DNA of 64,000 nt from Halomicrococcus gelatinilyticus (GTDB taxonomy: Archaea > Halobacteriota > Halobacteria > Halobacteriales > Haladaptataceae). The stretch covers positions 186,001 to 250,000 of the forward strand of contig CP100467.1 in the NCBI GenBank assembly GCA_024227995.1, read 5' to 3'. A program made the translations under genes and the position numbers. Every line of letters begins with the position of its first letter. Positions within the stretch are counted from its first letter, which is position 1. The notes under the pieces were generated by a model. It ran no database searches. It saw only the letters and a list, made by a program, of their open reading frames with translations, and was not told where the DNA came from. Below are positions 45,401 to 53,523 of the stretch, piece after piece.

Positions 45401-45683
45401 GGTGACGGTCACGCCGGCGAAGGAGGACGACTACTACGGTGACATCTTCGTCGACACCGACAGGTCGATGGCGATCTACCGCGAGTGGGTCGAGGAGACC
45501 GAGCCCGCGCCCGGCCCCGACGGCCTGCGCCGCCCGAAGTGGCTGAAGCGCCCCATCGCGCCCCCGAAGACGGAGGGCGACGACGACGCCTGGTACGTCG
45601 ACGGTCCCGTCGGCCGCCGCGAGCGCTGGGACCCCGAGTCGCAGTTCACCACGGACGACCCGTCGTCGACCGGGGACGACTGA
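42441..45683 (+). CDS. Molybdopterin-dependent oxidoreductase, catalytic subunit (sulfur-type CISM family)
   Basis: A 1080-residue Mo-bisMGD enzyme. The N-terminal [4Fe-4S] site is CFNCEAGCG with NCAKG (Cys79, 82, 86, 116). The likely Mo ligand is Cys207 in NICSSGARAG. The C-terminal MopB-type domain begins near residue 820 (MVLVPTFRLPTAIHSRSSNS). No twin-arginine signal precedes the Fe-S domain, so it should act in the cytoplasm, as SoeA sulfite dehydrogenase does and unlike PsrA, PhsA or TtrA. A low-complexity Asp/Ala/Gly insert of about 45 residues lies near 610-655. Genomic partners (persulfide dioxygenase, TauE, SoxB-like) suggest sulfite or another sulfur oxyanion as substrate; direction and substrate are inference. 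Confidence 0.9.
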   Translation: MGHEFDPSGVEKLAQRLGLISNRTDDTNKQRQRQRVDGVERAGPDGELSSYPDPSEWHDWTEYESSGEPQDYSVVPTACFNCEAGCGLLTYIEKDTGEIRKIEGNPEHPGSRGRNCAKGPATVNQIKDPQRIEHPLKRDGPRGSGQWKRVSWDEALDDIASEMRETIEDDRENEITYHVGRPGHEEYMDRVINAWGLDGHNSHTNICSSGARAGYAFWHKYDRPSADFANSEFILLLSAHLESGHYFNPHAQRIIEGMQEGGQLAVMDPRLSNTAAMSDVWMPTQPGSEAAVLLAMANVILQEDLYDAEFMRRWVNWKQFLDEKHPGRERTFQTYLDVLGETYAEFTPQYAAQESGVDAEKIAKVGRKIGTAGDRFASHIWRSAASGNKGGWQVSRTLHFLSVLTGAVGTKGGTSPNAWHKFDPELPKEPPRQKLWDELQLPKEWPFAHYEMSQLLPYFLKEGRGKLSVYFTRVFNPVYTYPDGFSWIEALSDQEKVGMHVALTPTWNETAYFADYVLPMGHSPERHDIQSQETHAATWVTYRQPVLREYAEREGEDVERTYEANPGEVWEEDEFWMDLSWRVDEDGELGIREYFESPYDESGQATASDGGTADARSGTDADSAASGETPGDAATADPADGDGGAASDDPEQMTIDEYYRYIFEHEENLVEAAEEKGMEPLEYMKHHGAFEAKENQYELHADDLDPAVLAEDGVFVDEYDTIHRVPETGDDDLGVDTVADDDLGYEYDVVESESVADIDTDVLGVLVDGQPKRGFPTPTGKQQFYSKTLEEWGWDDDKYTIPHYIKSHVHPENIDYDDGEMVLVPTFRLPTAIHSRSSNSKWLEEISHNNPVWVHTKDADRLGVETGDLVRVETEIGYYVNEVWVTESIKPGIVAMSHHMGQWKVDRDDGEADGDYDEGGDPYGKVTVDLDNDQSMWGMRQTEGIHPFESDDPDSERVWWTDGGVAQNLTHAPHPDPISGMHCWHQKVTVTPAKEDDYYGDIFVDTDRSMAIYREWVEETEPAPGPDGLRRPKWLKRPIAPPKTEGDDDAWYVDGPVGRRERWDPESQFTTDDPSSTGDD

Positions 45684-45688
45684 GGCCC

Positions 45689-46369
45689 ATGCACGCACGA
45701 CAGCACTCGGCCGCGGACCCGGACGTGACGGGGGTCGTCCTCGCCGGCGGCCGGAGCAGCCGGTTCGGCGACGCCGACGCGAACAAGGCCGTCGCGTCGT
45801 TCGGTGGGCGCACGCTGCTCGGTCGCGTCGTCGATGCGCTCGCGGACGCCACGGACCGGTCGCCGGTCGTCGCCGTTCGCACCGCCGCGCAGCGGGAGAC
45901 GTGCGCGGCGGCGCTGTCGGACCGCTGTGTGGCGTTCGCGCGCGACGATGCGGGGTTCGACGGCCCGCTCGCCGGCGTCTTCGGCGCGGCGGACGCCGTC
46001 GACGCGCCCTGGCTGTTCTGCTGTGGCTGTGACATGCCGTTGCTCTCGCCGGCGGTCGTGCGGTGGCTGGTCGACACGCTTCGGGACCGCGGTGACGCGT
46101 CCGACGCGCCCCCGGCGGCGCTTGCGGTCCGCCATCCCGACGGGACGCCGGAGCCGCTGCACGCGCTCTACCGGACGTCGGCGGTCGAACGCGTCCGGAA
46201 CCGCCTCCCCTCGTCGGCCGGGCCACGGGCGTTGCTCGGATCGCTGGAGCCGGTCGTCACGGTGCCCGTGGACGCCGCGCCCGCCGGGCTACCAGTCGAG
46301 GAGTCGACGACGAACGTCAACACCAGGGCCGAACTTGCGGCGGCGTCCCCGCCGCCTGCCACACGGTGA
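45689..46369 (+). CDS. mobA: Molybdenum cofactor guanylyltransferase MobA
   Basis: A 226-residue nucleotidyltransferase. The MobA signature TGVVLAGGRSSRFGDADANK (GTP-binding loop LAGGxSxRxGxxK) is at residues 14-33, with FDGPLAGVFGA and the metal-binding CGCDMPLL further on. It converts molybdopterin to the guanine dinucleotide form needed by DMSO-reductase-family enzymes. It begins five bases after the Mo oxidoreductase stop, so it is evidently dedicated to maturing that enzyme. ATG at 45689. Confidence 0.92.
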   Translation: MHARQHSAADPDVTGVVLAGGRSSRFGDADANKAVASFGGRTLLGRVVDALADATDRSPVVAVRTAAQRETCAAALSDRCVAFARDDAGFDGPLAGVFGAADAVDAPWLFCCGCDMPLLSPAVVRWLVDTLRDRGDASDAPPAALAVRHPDGTPEPLHALYRTSAVERVRNRLPSSAGPRALLGSLEPVVTVPVDAAPAGLPVEESTTNVNTRAELAAASPPPATR

Positions 46370-46543
46370 CGGGCACGCAGGAGCGTCGCTTCGGTTCGCG
46401 GTCGAGGCGAACCGCCCTGTCTTCGAGGTGAACGTCGACGACGATGCGCCACGCTACGTCGCTCGCGACCGATCTGCGACGATCGGTCAGGAATCGACCG
46501 ACAGTCGACCACGGAGTACGGACATGACCACGGGGAAGACGAC
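46370..46543 (+). other. Short gap with a possible residual frame
   Basis: One frame here (FAVEANRPVFEVNVDDDAPR and onward) has coding-like composition and ends in a TGA that overlaps the next ATG (ATGA), but it has no start except GTG at 46428, giving 39 residues. Not called as a gene. Confidence 0.25.
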
Positions 46544-47734
46544 ATGATCGGATCGAGTGCGCTGCTCACCATGGCGGTCGCCGCCGTCGCGAGCCTGTTC
46601 ATGGCGTGGACCATCGGCGCGGGGTCGTCCGGTTCCACGCCGTTCGCGCCCGCCGTCGGTGCGAACGCCATCTCGGTGATGCGGGCCGGCTTCGTCGTCG
46701 GCATCTTCGGGTTCGCCGGCGCCGTCTTCCAGGGAGCGAACGTCTCGGCGACGATCGGGAAGAACCTGATCCACGGGGTCGTCCTCTCGCCGATGGCCAT
46801 CGTCGTCGCGCTGGTCACCGCCGCAGCCCTGGTCGCGTTCGGGATATACACCGGCTACCCGATCGCGACCGCGTTCACTGTCACCGGTGCGGTGGTGGGC
46901 GTCGGACTCGCTCACGGCGGCGAACCGGCGTGGGAAATGTACTCGAAGATCGTCGCGCTGTGGGTCGCCGTCCCGTTCGTCGGCGGTTCGCTGGCCTACG
47001 CCACCGCGCGCCTGCTCCGGCACGAACGGATACCCGAGCAGACCGTCGTTCCGCTGCTCGCCGGCATCGTCGGTCTCACCGTCGCGAACATGAAGTTCGT
47101 CTTCCTCGGCCCGCCGGGCGAGAGCGCCTCCCTCGCCGCGACCGTCGCGGCGGGCGTCTCCCAGCTCCCGCTCGCCAGTCTGCCGCTGATGCAGGTCGCG
47201 GTGTCGCTCACGGTGGCGACGGGCTGTCGACAGGTCATCGCCTTCGACATCGACATGGACGCGACGGCGGGACAGCGTCACTTCCTGCTCGCGCTCGGTG
47301 CGCTCGTCGCGTTCTCCGCGGGCGGCAGTCAGGTCGGCCTCGCGGTCGGCCCGCTCCTGCCGCTCTGGGACTCGGTGACGTTCGGCCGCTTCTGGCTGCT
47401 GGTCGGTGGCGGTCTCGGCCTGCTCGCCGGGTCGTGGACCGGCGCGCCCCGGATGATCAAGGCGCTCGCGCAGGAGTACTCCTCGCTCGGGCCGCGGCGC
47501 TCCATCGCGGCGCTCATCCCGTCCTTCCTCATCGCGCAGACGGCCATCCTGCTCGGCATCCCCGTCTCGTTCAACGAGGTCATCGTCTCGGGAATCATCG
47601 GAAGCGGCTACGCCGCCGGCGGTACCTCGGTCAGCCAGCGCAAGATGGCGTACACGGTCGCGGCGTGGGTCGGCTCGCTCGCGCTCGCGCTCGCGGTCGG
47701 CTACGGCGCGTTCACCGCGGTCGCAGCCGTCTGA
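46544..47734 (+). CDS. PiT-family inorganic anion transporter (phosphate or sulfate)
   Basis: A 396-residue protein with ten or so helices in two homologous halves, the mark of the PiT (PHO-4) family: MAWTIGAGSSGSTPFAPAVG and GFVVGIFGFAGAVFQGANVS in the first half, VSFNEVIVSGIIGSGYAAGG with VSQRKM in the second. The usual GANDVAN signature is altered to GAGSSGS. PiT proteins transport phosphate with H+ or Na+, but the CysP subgroup carries sulfate; proximity to the sulfur cluster makes sulfate movement a reasonable guess, not a demonstrated one. ATG at 46544. Confidence 0.85.
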   Translation: MIGSSALLTMAVAAVASLFMAWTIGAGSSGSTPFAPAVGANAISVMRAGFVVGIFGFAGAVFQGANVSATIGKNLIHGVVLSPMAIVVALVTAAALVAFGIYTGYPIATAFTVTGAVVGVGLAHGGEPAWEMYSKIVALWVAVPFVGGSLAYATARLLRHERIPEQTVVPLLAGIVGLTVANMKFVFLGPPGESASLAATVAAGVSQLPLASLPLMQVAVSLTVATGCRQVIAFDIDMDATAGQRHFLLALGALVAFSAGGSQVGLAVGPLLPLWDSVTFGRFWLLVGGGLGLLAGSWTGAPRMIKALAQEYSSLGPRRSIAALIPSFLIAQTAILLGIPVSFNEVIVSGIIGSGYAAGGTSVSQRKMAYTVAAWVGSLALALAVGYGAFTAVAAV

Positions 47735-47773
47735 CCGGGCCTGGGGGACTTCGCGCTCCGTTCCGTCGCCCCG

Positions 47774-48244
47774 TCAGTCCGCCACGCTGTCGACGAGGGT
47801 CACGATGTCGTCCAGGTAGCGCATCGCCTTCCAGACGTCGACCAGTCCGGACATCAGCGCGTGCTGGCTCAGCGCGTCGGGGTAGATGCGGTACTCGAGG
47901 AAGATCTGTTTCATGTCCCTGAACCGGACGTTCTCCCCGTGCTCGTCGTGGAACCCGTAGACGACCGGCACCTCGGTGAGGAGTTCGCGGATGCGCGCGA
48001 CGAGTTCGTTCCGGTCGCTCTCGGGGAGGTTCCTAATGCGCGAGCGGATGTCCTCGCCGTACTCTATCTGTTGCCCGATGATGACGGGTCCCGAGGGCTG
48101 GCGTCGGATGACGTGAACGAGGATGTTCGACATCTCGATGGCGTAGTTGAACTCTGCCGCCTCGTCCGGAACCTGTTCGACGTTCTCCACGAGGTCGTCG
48201 TCGATCCACCGGTGAATCTGCTCCGCGTCGACGTTCTCCGCCAT
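47774..48244 (-). CDS. Hypothetical protein, possibly DUF2299-like
   Basis: A 156-residue soluble protein. Helical start EQIHRWIDDDLVENVEQVPD, then strands FNYAIEMSNILVHVIRRQ and GPVIIGQQIEYG, a helical middle and a long C-terminal helix HALMSGLVDVWKAMRYLDDIV. The order and the NYAIEMSN..V.VI pattern recall archaeal DUF2299, a tentative match. ATG at 48244 is used because the TATA-like element with its inverted repeat is some 25 bases upstream, implying a leaderless message. Function unknown. Confidence 0.75.
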   Translation of the reverse strand: MAENVDAEQIHRWIDDDLVENVEQVPDEAAEFNYAIEMSNILVHVIRRQPSGPVIIGQQIEYGEDIRSRIRNLPESDRNELVARIRELLTEVPVVYGFHDEHGENVRFRDMKQIFLEYRIYPDALSQHALMSGLVDVWKAMRYLDDIVTLVDSVAD

Positions 48245-48263
48245 GGTCACGCACTAGACGTAC

Positions 48264-48279
48264 GGGGATTAAAATCCCC
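48264..48279 (-). promoter_or_regulatory. Inverted repeat GGGGATT-AA-AATCCCC at a promoter
   Basis: Perfect seven-base arms with AA centre, coinciding with the TTTTAAT box expected for the DUF2299-like gene. The downstream arm can instead pair with AGGGGAT at 48286-48292, so two mutually exclusive symmetric structures exist. Confidence 0.5.
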
Positions 48280-48421
48280 CTGTCGAGGGGATGAAACCGG
48301 CCGTCTCCCCGACGCGTTCCGGTCCCGTCGTCCTCACTCGACGGTGTCCGGTTGCGGTATCGGGGTGCGCCCGGCAATAGATATATGGTAGCACATCACA
48401 ATAATGCGGATAGACGTCCGT

Positions 48422-48667
48422 ATGACTGACCGTCCAGAATGGATGCGCCCCGTCGATATAAACATACTCGTCTCGTTCAAGCGTACGCAACCGGACTACG
48501 TACCTCTCGTCGCGAACCGGCTCGGCATCCACCTCTCGTACGCCGAACGCCGGTGTGACCTCCTCACCGAGCACGCGTTCATCACGTCAGTGACCGACGA
48601 GGCCGTCTACCGGGTGACCGACAAGGGCGAGGCCCTTCTCACGGACGTACAGACGACGAAGACCTGA
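48422..48667 (+). CDS. Small winged-helix regulator, PhiH1-repressor-like
   Basis: An 81-residue winged HTH protein: MTDRPEWMRPVDINILVSF, then VPLVANRLGIHLSYAERRCD (recognition helix) and VYRVTDKGEALLTD (wing). This plan matches short haloarchaeal regulators related to the phage PhiH1 repressor. A good TATA box (AGATATATGG at about 48379) lies upstream; ATG at 48404 would give six more residues and a leaderless message, so the start is uncertain between the two. Confidence 0.78.
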   Translation: MTDRPEWMRPVDINILVSFKRTQPDYVPLVANRLGIHLSYAERRCDLLTEHAFITSVTDEAVYRVTDKGEALLTDVQTTKT

Positions 48668-48787
48668 CGCTGGCCCCGATTGCCGCCGGCCGTCTCCGGT
48701 GTTCTCCACCGCGTCGTCGACGGGTGCCAGCGACCGCACTGGAGCCGTCCTCGGTTCGTCCCGGCGCGGGGCCCCGTGGACGGCCTC

Positions 48788-51700
48788 CTACGCGTCGCCG
48801 GGGATGTCCTCGCCGAGGAGCGCCGCGACCAGCTTGCGCTCGGCCTTGCGGATGTGGCTGTGGAAGGTGGGCGCGCTGATGTCGAGCGAGTCGGCCACCT
48901 CGCCGCCCGAACTCTCGCGCGGCGAGTCGAAGAACCCCGCGTAGTACGCCGCTTCCAGCGTCGCCAGCTGGCGGTCGGTCATCGTCTCCATCACGGCCCG
49001 CCGCGCCTTGCGCTGGACGTCGGCCGTCCGGGAGACCTGCCGACGCGTCACCATCTCCGCGCCGGGGTAGGACTCCCGTACCGCGTCGATGATGGTCCGG
49101 ACGTCGCCGCTCGGTGCCAGGTGGACCGTGAGGTTGTAGTCGCCGTCCTCGAACCGGGCGTGCTGGACGTAACCGCCGTGGTCTCCGATGGTGGCGGTCA
49201 GCGTCGAATCGGTCTCGACGAACTCGAACCTGGTCCTGTCGTCGGTCTCCGCGATGACGGTGAGCGATTCCCACGCGGGATGTTCCGCGACGAGCTCTTC
49301 GAGTGCCGCCGTCGAGTCGCCGGTCGCGGTCCCGTACACGAGGTACTCGTCGTCCGACAGCGGGATCGTCTGTTCGAGCGCGATCGAACCGTCCGTGGTC
49401 GACGAGACGTCGAGCCACTCGAAGACGTCCCGGACCCGGAACTGGAGTTCGACCACCTCGTCGCTCATGAGCGCGCGCTTGCGCTCGATGCTCGCGATGG
49501 CGTGGCCGACGATATCGCCGAGTTGTCCGACGACCGTGCGTTCCTGTCCCTGGAACGCCCCGTCGCGGTCGGCGTATACGCCGAGGATGGCGTACAGCGT
49601 CCCTTCGTACAGTATCGGGATGGCCGCCGCGGCACTGTAGCCGTACTCGCGCGCCTGCTCCAGCCACGGCGCGAAGTCGGGGTCGTCGAACACGTCCTCG
49701 ACGACCTGTATCTCCTCGGTCTGGACCGCTCGTCCGGCCGGCCCCCTGCCGACCGACTCCTCGAAGTCCGCCGACAGCTGGATGGCGTCGAGGTATCCGT
49801 CCACGCCGGCCTCGACGAGTGGCTCGATCGACTGCTTCCTGGGATCGACCTCCGCGAGCCAGGCGAACTCGTAAGCGTCCGACTCGGCGAGTCGCTGGCA
49901 GACCGTCGTCTCTATCTCCTGGCGGGTGGACTGCTCGATGACCGCCGTCGTGATGTCGCGGACGATGGCGTTGAGGTCGTTCAACGCGGAGAGCTGCTCC
50001 CGCTGTCGTTCGAGGTGGTTCTGGTACTCGATGCGGTCGGAGATGTCGCGGATGACCCCGACGCGTCCGGTCTCCCCGTCTCCCATCTCGTAGAGGGCGA
50101 ACCGGGCTTCGACGGTGAGGCGGTCGCCGTCGCGCGTCTCTATGTCCTCCTCGAATCGCGCGGTGGACCGGTCGTTCGCCCGGAGCTCTTCGTGGAGCGT
50201 TTCGGCGTGCTCCACGTCCTCGTCGTCGATAACGAGCAGCGACGGCAACTGACCCACCAGTTCCTCGCGGTCGTAGCCGGTGAGCTTCTCGAACGCGCTG
50301 TTGACCGTGACGATCCGCGAGTCGGCGTCGAGGACGTACACCCCGTCCTCGATCGTCTCGATGATGCGCTCGTAGCGCTGGAGCTCCAGCTCTCGCTCCT
50401 TTCGATCGGTGACGTCCCGGAAGTAGACCGAGAGCCCGCTCTCCGACGGGTAGGCGGTCACCGAGAGCCAGACGTCGAGCCGTTCCAGGTACTCCTCGTA
50501 CATCACGGACTCCTGTTGCTCGATCGCGCGGTGGAACGCGTCGCCGGTGCGACTGTCGTCGGCTTTCGGGAAGACCTCCCAGAACTCGCGTCCGAGCAGT
50601 TCGGGAGCGCTCGTGCCGAGCATGTCCTCCGCCCGTTCGTTGACGTAGGCGAACCGCCAGTCGTCGTCCAGCGCGTAGAACGCGTCGTCGATGCGCTCGA
50701 ACACCTCGTCCAGTTCGCGGCGCAGGTCCGCCTGCTGGCGTTCGAGTCGCAGCGCCTGTTCTTTGAGCTGGGTGACGTCCTGGCTCGTGGTGACCACGCG
50801 CTCGACGTCGCCGTCCTCGTTCCGGATGGGCGTCGCGTTGATCGAGAGCCAGCGACGGTTCTCGCCCGGCACCGCGAGCTGGATCTCCCAGCCGCGGACC
50901 GGCTCGCCTTTCTCGGTGACCCGGTAGAACGGACGGTCCTCGTCGGCGACCGGCTCGCCCGTCTCGTCGTAGATGTCGCGCTCCGCGGCGACGAGGCGGT
51001 CGTCCTCGTCCGGGTCGACGCCCCGCAGCGCCTGCGCGCGCTCGTTTGCCCGTTCGAGGTCGCCCTCCCGGGAGAGGACCGAGATGCCCACCGGCGACGA
51101 TTCGAGGATCTGTTCGACGAGGTCGCGTTCGCGGCGGAGTTCGCGTTCGCGCTCGTTGAGCACGTCGCTGGTCCGCCGCCGTTCGGTGACGTCGTAGTAG
51201 AGCTCCACGCGTCCCCCGGCGTACCGTCCGGTTTCGATGGGCCTGCTCCGATGTTCGAGCCATCGTTCCCGTCGGTCCTCGGGGGTGACGTGGCACTCGA
51301 ACGAGCGTGACGACGCGTTCTCCTCGTAGCTCTCGAACACGGTCTCCGTGAACGTCTCGGCGTCAGCGACGACGTCCCGGATGTGCTCGTCTATCAGCTC
51401 GTGCTTCGATCGCCCGACGATGTCGACGTCTTCGAGACCGAAGTACCGCTCGACCGTATCGTTCGCCCACACCACGTCGAAGTCTGCATCGAGCACGAAC
51501 GCGCCGACCTCGACGTCTTCGATGACGTTGGTCACCAGCGACATCGCCTGTGACTGCGAAACGTCCGAGTCCGCTGTCGCGACTGGCCGCCACCAGATAC
51601 GCCCTCGGGCGCCCACTTTCTTCGTCTCCAGGGTGCCCCGGTCGGACAGTTGCATCAGGCGGTCGTAGGCTGCACGGCGCGAACAGTCGAGTTCTTCGGC

Positions 51701-51793
51701 GACCTCGCTGGCCGTCAGCGGCGTTCCGGGCGGGTCCGTCTCGTGGAAGGCGGCGAGCGTCGCGTCGAGCGTCGACCCGTTCGTCGAACCCAT
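48788..51793 (-). CDS. PAS/GAF sensor with bacterio-opsin-activator-type HTH domain
   Basis: A 1001-residue cytoplasmic sensor-regulator. A short winged HTH opens it (about 15-65, LTASEVAEELDCSRRAAYDR then GTLETKKVGARGRIWWRP). Four PAS modules follow (about 80-200, 220-345, 355-465, 470-590; for example DGVYVLDADSRIVTVNSAFE), then a GAF domain (about 615-770), a bacterio-opsin activator GAF/HTH-associated domain, and a C-terminal HTH_10 (TDRQLATLEAAYYAGFFDSP, SLDISAPTFHSHIRKAERKL). Such Bat-like proteins sense light, oxygen or redox and bind DNA. ATG at 51793 is chosen; ATG at 51820 is possible. Divergent from a DUF7344-type gene with a shared symmetric site. Confidence 0.93.
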   Translation of the reverse strand: MGSTNGSTLDATLAAFHETDPPGTPLTASEVAEELDCSRRAAYDRLMQLSDRGTLETKKVGARGRIWWRPVATADSDVSQSQAMSLVTNVIEDVEVGAFVLDADFDVVWANDTVERYFGLEDVDIVGRSKHELIDEHIRDVVADAETFTETVFESYEENASSRSFECHVTPEDRRERWLEHRSRPIETGRYAGGRVELYYDVTERRRTSDVLNERERELRRERDLVEQILESSPVGISVLSREGDLERANERAQALRGVDPDEDDRLVAAERDIYDETGEPVADEDRPFYRVTEKGEPVRGWEIQLAVPGENRRWLSINATPIRNEDGDVERVVTTSQDVTQLKEQALRLERQQADLRRELDEVFERIDDAFYALDDDWRFAYVNERAEDMLGTSAPELLGREFWEVFPKADDSRTGDAFHRAIEQQESVMYEEYLERLDVWLSVTAYPSESGLSVYFRDVTDRKERELELQRYERIIETIEDGVYVLDADSRIVTVNSAFEKLTGYDREELVGQLPSLLVIDDEDVEHAETLHEELRANDRSTARFEEDIETRDGDRLTVEARFALYEMGDGETGRVGVIRDISDRIEYQNHLERQREQLSALNDLNAIVRDITTAVIEQSTRQEIETTVCQRLAESDAYEFAWLAEVDPRKQSIEPLVEAGVDGYLDAIQLSADFEESVGRGPAGRAVQTEEIQVVEDVFDDPDFAPWLEQAREYGYSAAAAIPILYEGTLYAILGVYADRDGAFQGQERTVVGQLGDIVGHAIASIERKRALMSDEVVELQFRVRDVFEWLDVSSTTDGSIALEQTIPLSDDEYLVYGTATGDSTAALEELVAEHPAWESLTVIAETDDRTRFEFVETDSTLTATIGDHGGYVQHARFEDGDYNLTVHLAPSGDVRTIIDAVRESYPGAEMVTRRQVSRTADVQRKARRAVMETMTDRQLATLEAAYYAGFFDSPRESSGGEVADSLDISAPTFHSHIRKAERKLVAALLGEDIPGDA

Positions 51794-51970
51794 GGCGACA
51801 GGTACGGACTCCACATCCATGGGGCTTCCGTTGACGGCGAAGATGCTTCCGACCGGCCCGTACGTAGCAGTCGGCGCCTCGAACCTTGCCGAGGAGTATC
51901 ACTCGGTGGTCGTCGCGAGTGGTTCGGTCGACTCCTCCTCAGAACCGGCGAACGAGTGCGACTGCGGCCT

Positions 51971-51988
51971 GGTCTAATATTTTAGACC
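51971..51988. promoter_or_regulatory. Inverted repeat GGTCTAA-TATT-TTAGACC in the divergent spacer
   Basis: Perfect seven-base arms with an AT centre, between the divergent PAS sensor and DUF7344 genes. The only AT-rich symmetric site there, so a good candidate operator for either regulator. Confidence 0.55.
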
Positions 51989-52057
51989 GGTATCTTATGC
52001 GGGTGGGGTGGGTCCTGTCTACACGTCCGCAGCCATCCACGCCGTCCCTCGAGAACC

Positions 52058-52408
52058 ATGAGCAATTCAAAGAACCAGACACCGTACGACTCGATCCGAA
52101 CGAGCGAGCGAAACCTGGCGCCCGACCACCTGTTCGACCTGTTCGCGAGCGAACGCCGCCGCATCCTCCTGGCGGTGCTTCACGAACGGTCGCCGCCGCT
52201 CTCGTCCGCCGAGCTCGCCGAAGCCGTGGCGGCACGGGAGGCCGACGACGCGCCTCGCGACCTCGTCGAGCGCGTCCAGGTGTCGCTGCATCACGCCCAC
52301 CTCCCCAAACTCTCAGACGCCGGACTCGTCTCGTACGACCCGGCGCAGTCGGTCGTCCGTGACGTCGCCGACGGTATCGAGGCCCTTCCGTTCGTCGAGG
52401 AACGCTGA
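52058..52408 (+). CDS. DUF7344-type small regulator (ArsR-like fold)
   Basis: A 116-residue protein with LFDLFASERRRILLAVLHE and then a loop-rich acidic region leading to VQVSLHHAHLPKLSDAGLVS and YDPAQSVV. This is the haloarchaeal DUF7344 pattern: a winged helix in which HxHLPxLxxxGLVxYD is conserved. Often found as an accessory regulator near signal-transduction genes, here divergent from the PAS sensor. ATG at 52058. Confidence 0.87.
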   Translation: MSNSKNQTPYDSIRTSERNLAPDHLFDLFASERRRILLAVLHERSPPLSSAELAEAVAAREADDAPRDLVERVQVSLHHAHLPKLSDAGLVSYDPAQSVVRDVADGIEALPFVEER

Positions 52409-52451
52409 ATCGCCGCCGACGCACCGTCGTCCGGCGGGGACCTGTCAGGTT

Positions 52452-53180
52452 CTACGCCCGCGACGTCGTCTCCGGGAGCCACATCGCGAGGCTGTACATC
52501 TCGCCGACCTCCTCCGACCCGGTCTCGGCAGCGACGTCTTCGGCCGCCGCGACCAGTTGTTCGCCCAGGTCGCCGGGGACGGCCTCGGCGTGCGACCGGA
52601 CGACGTCGACGTGCGCCGAGAAGTGGGATTCGGTCCACGGGACTGGGTCGAGCAGCGTTCGCGTCCGGTCGAACTCCCAGCCGAGGCCGCCGAACAGGCG
52701 GCGGAGCCCGTCGACCGGGTAGAACGTCAGCGCCGGGCGACGGCCGGCCAGCTCCGCGGCGGCGTTCTCGATCGCGAACAGGTGCCGGACGGCGGCGTCC
52801 GTCGGTATCGGCGCGTAATCGTCGACCACGAGGTGTGCGCCGGGCGCGGCGACCCGCGTCAGTTCCTCCGCTATCGCGACGGCCGACGACGGTTCGAGGA
52901 CGTTGAACAGCGCGTGCGCGGTCACGACGTCGACGGCGTCCGCGGGCAGCGGCGTCGCTTCCAGGTCTGCTTCGAGGACGGCGACGCTGGACGCCTGACC
53001 CGTCCTGTCGCGGACCTTCGTCGCGTGGTCGGCGTCGTTCGTGATCGCGTAGACGCGTTCGGCGCCGCCTTCGACCAGGGCAGCCGTCATGTTCCCCACG
53101 CCGGCGCCCGCCTCCAGGCAGGTCCGCCCGTCGACCGGCCGGTCCGCGAGCGCCGTCGTGACGGTGTCCGGTACGTTCAT
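52452..53180 (-). CDS. Class I SAM-dependent methyltransferase
   Basis: A 242-residue Rossmann methyltransferase. Motif I is CLEAGAGVGNMTAALVEGGA (residues 21-40), the acidic end of strand 2 lies at VYAITND, motif II at VAVLEADLEATPLPADAVDV, and motif III at VDVVTAHALFNVLEPSSAVA and GAHLVVDDY. Methyl acceptor unknown. ATG at 53180; it is convergent with DUF7344 and divergent from the membrane protein gene. The 343-base spacer beyond its start shows nothing recognisable. Confidence 0.88.
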   Translation of the reverse strand: MNVPDTVTTALADRPVDGRTCLEAGAGVGNMTAALVEGGAERVYAITNDADHATKVRDRTGQASSVAVLEADLEATPLPADAVDVVTAHALFNVLEPSSAVAIAEELTRVAAPGAHLVVDDYAPIPTDAAVRHLFAIENAAAELAGRRPALTFYPVDGLRRLFGGLGWEFDRTRTLLDPVPWTESHFSAHVDVVRSHAEAVPGDLGEQLVAAAEDVAAETGSEEVGEMYSLAMWLPETTSRA

Positions 53181-53523
53181 GAGTTCGCCATCTGGACCGT
53201 GTCCGGTCCGTGCTCTTATTGTTTGCCGTGACTGTCACGTCGCGGGAACCGGCTGCGTCGCCTCCGTTCGCCGACGGCCCGTTGCCGTCTACCGTCGTCT
53301 CGTTGCCGTCCGCCGGCGTTCAGTTCCCCTCACGGTATTACTCGTCAGTTGTATTCGTCAGACTGGCCAGTACGGCCGAAGGCGTCCACCGTCTTCCCAC
53401 CCTGGAATCCGGCAGCATCCCGCTACCGGTCGCCGCCGTCGCGGGGACGCGGGCCCCGCTCGTCCGCCCCGGTCCCGTCGCTGGAGGGACACGAATATAT
53501 GCGAGTCGCGTAATCACCCGGTC

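Noticed and set aside
42608-45442. Very long second plus-strand frame inside the Mo oxidoreductase gene
   Set aside because: Arg/Pro/Gly-rich +2 shadow; the first frame carries the Fe-S and Mo ligands.
48680-51310. 876-codon frame antisense to the PAS/GAF sensor
   Set aside because: Shadow frame typical of high-GC genes; the minus strand has the domain content.
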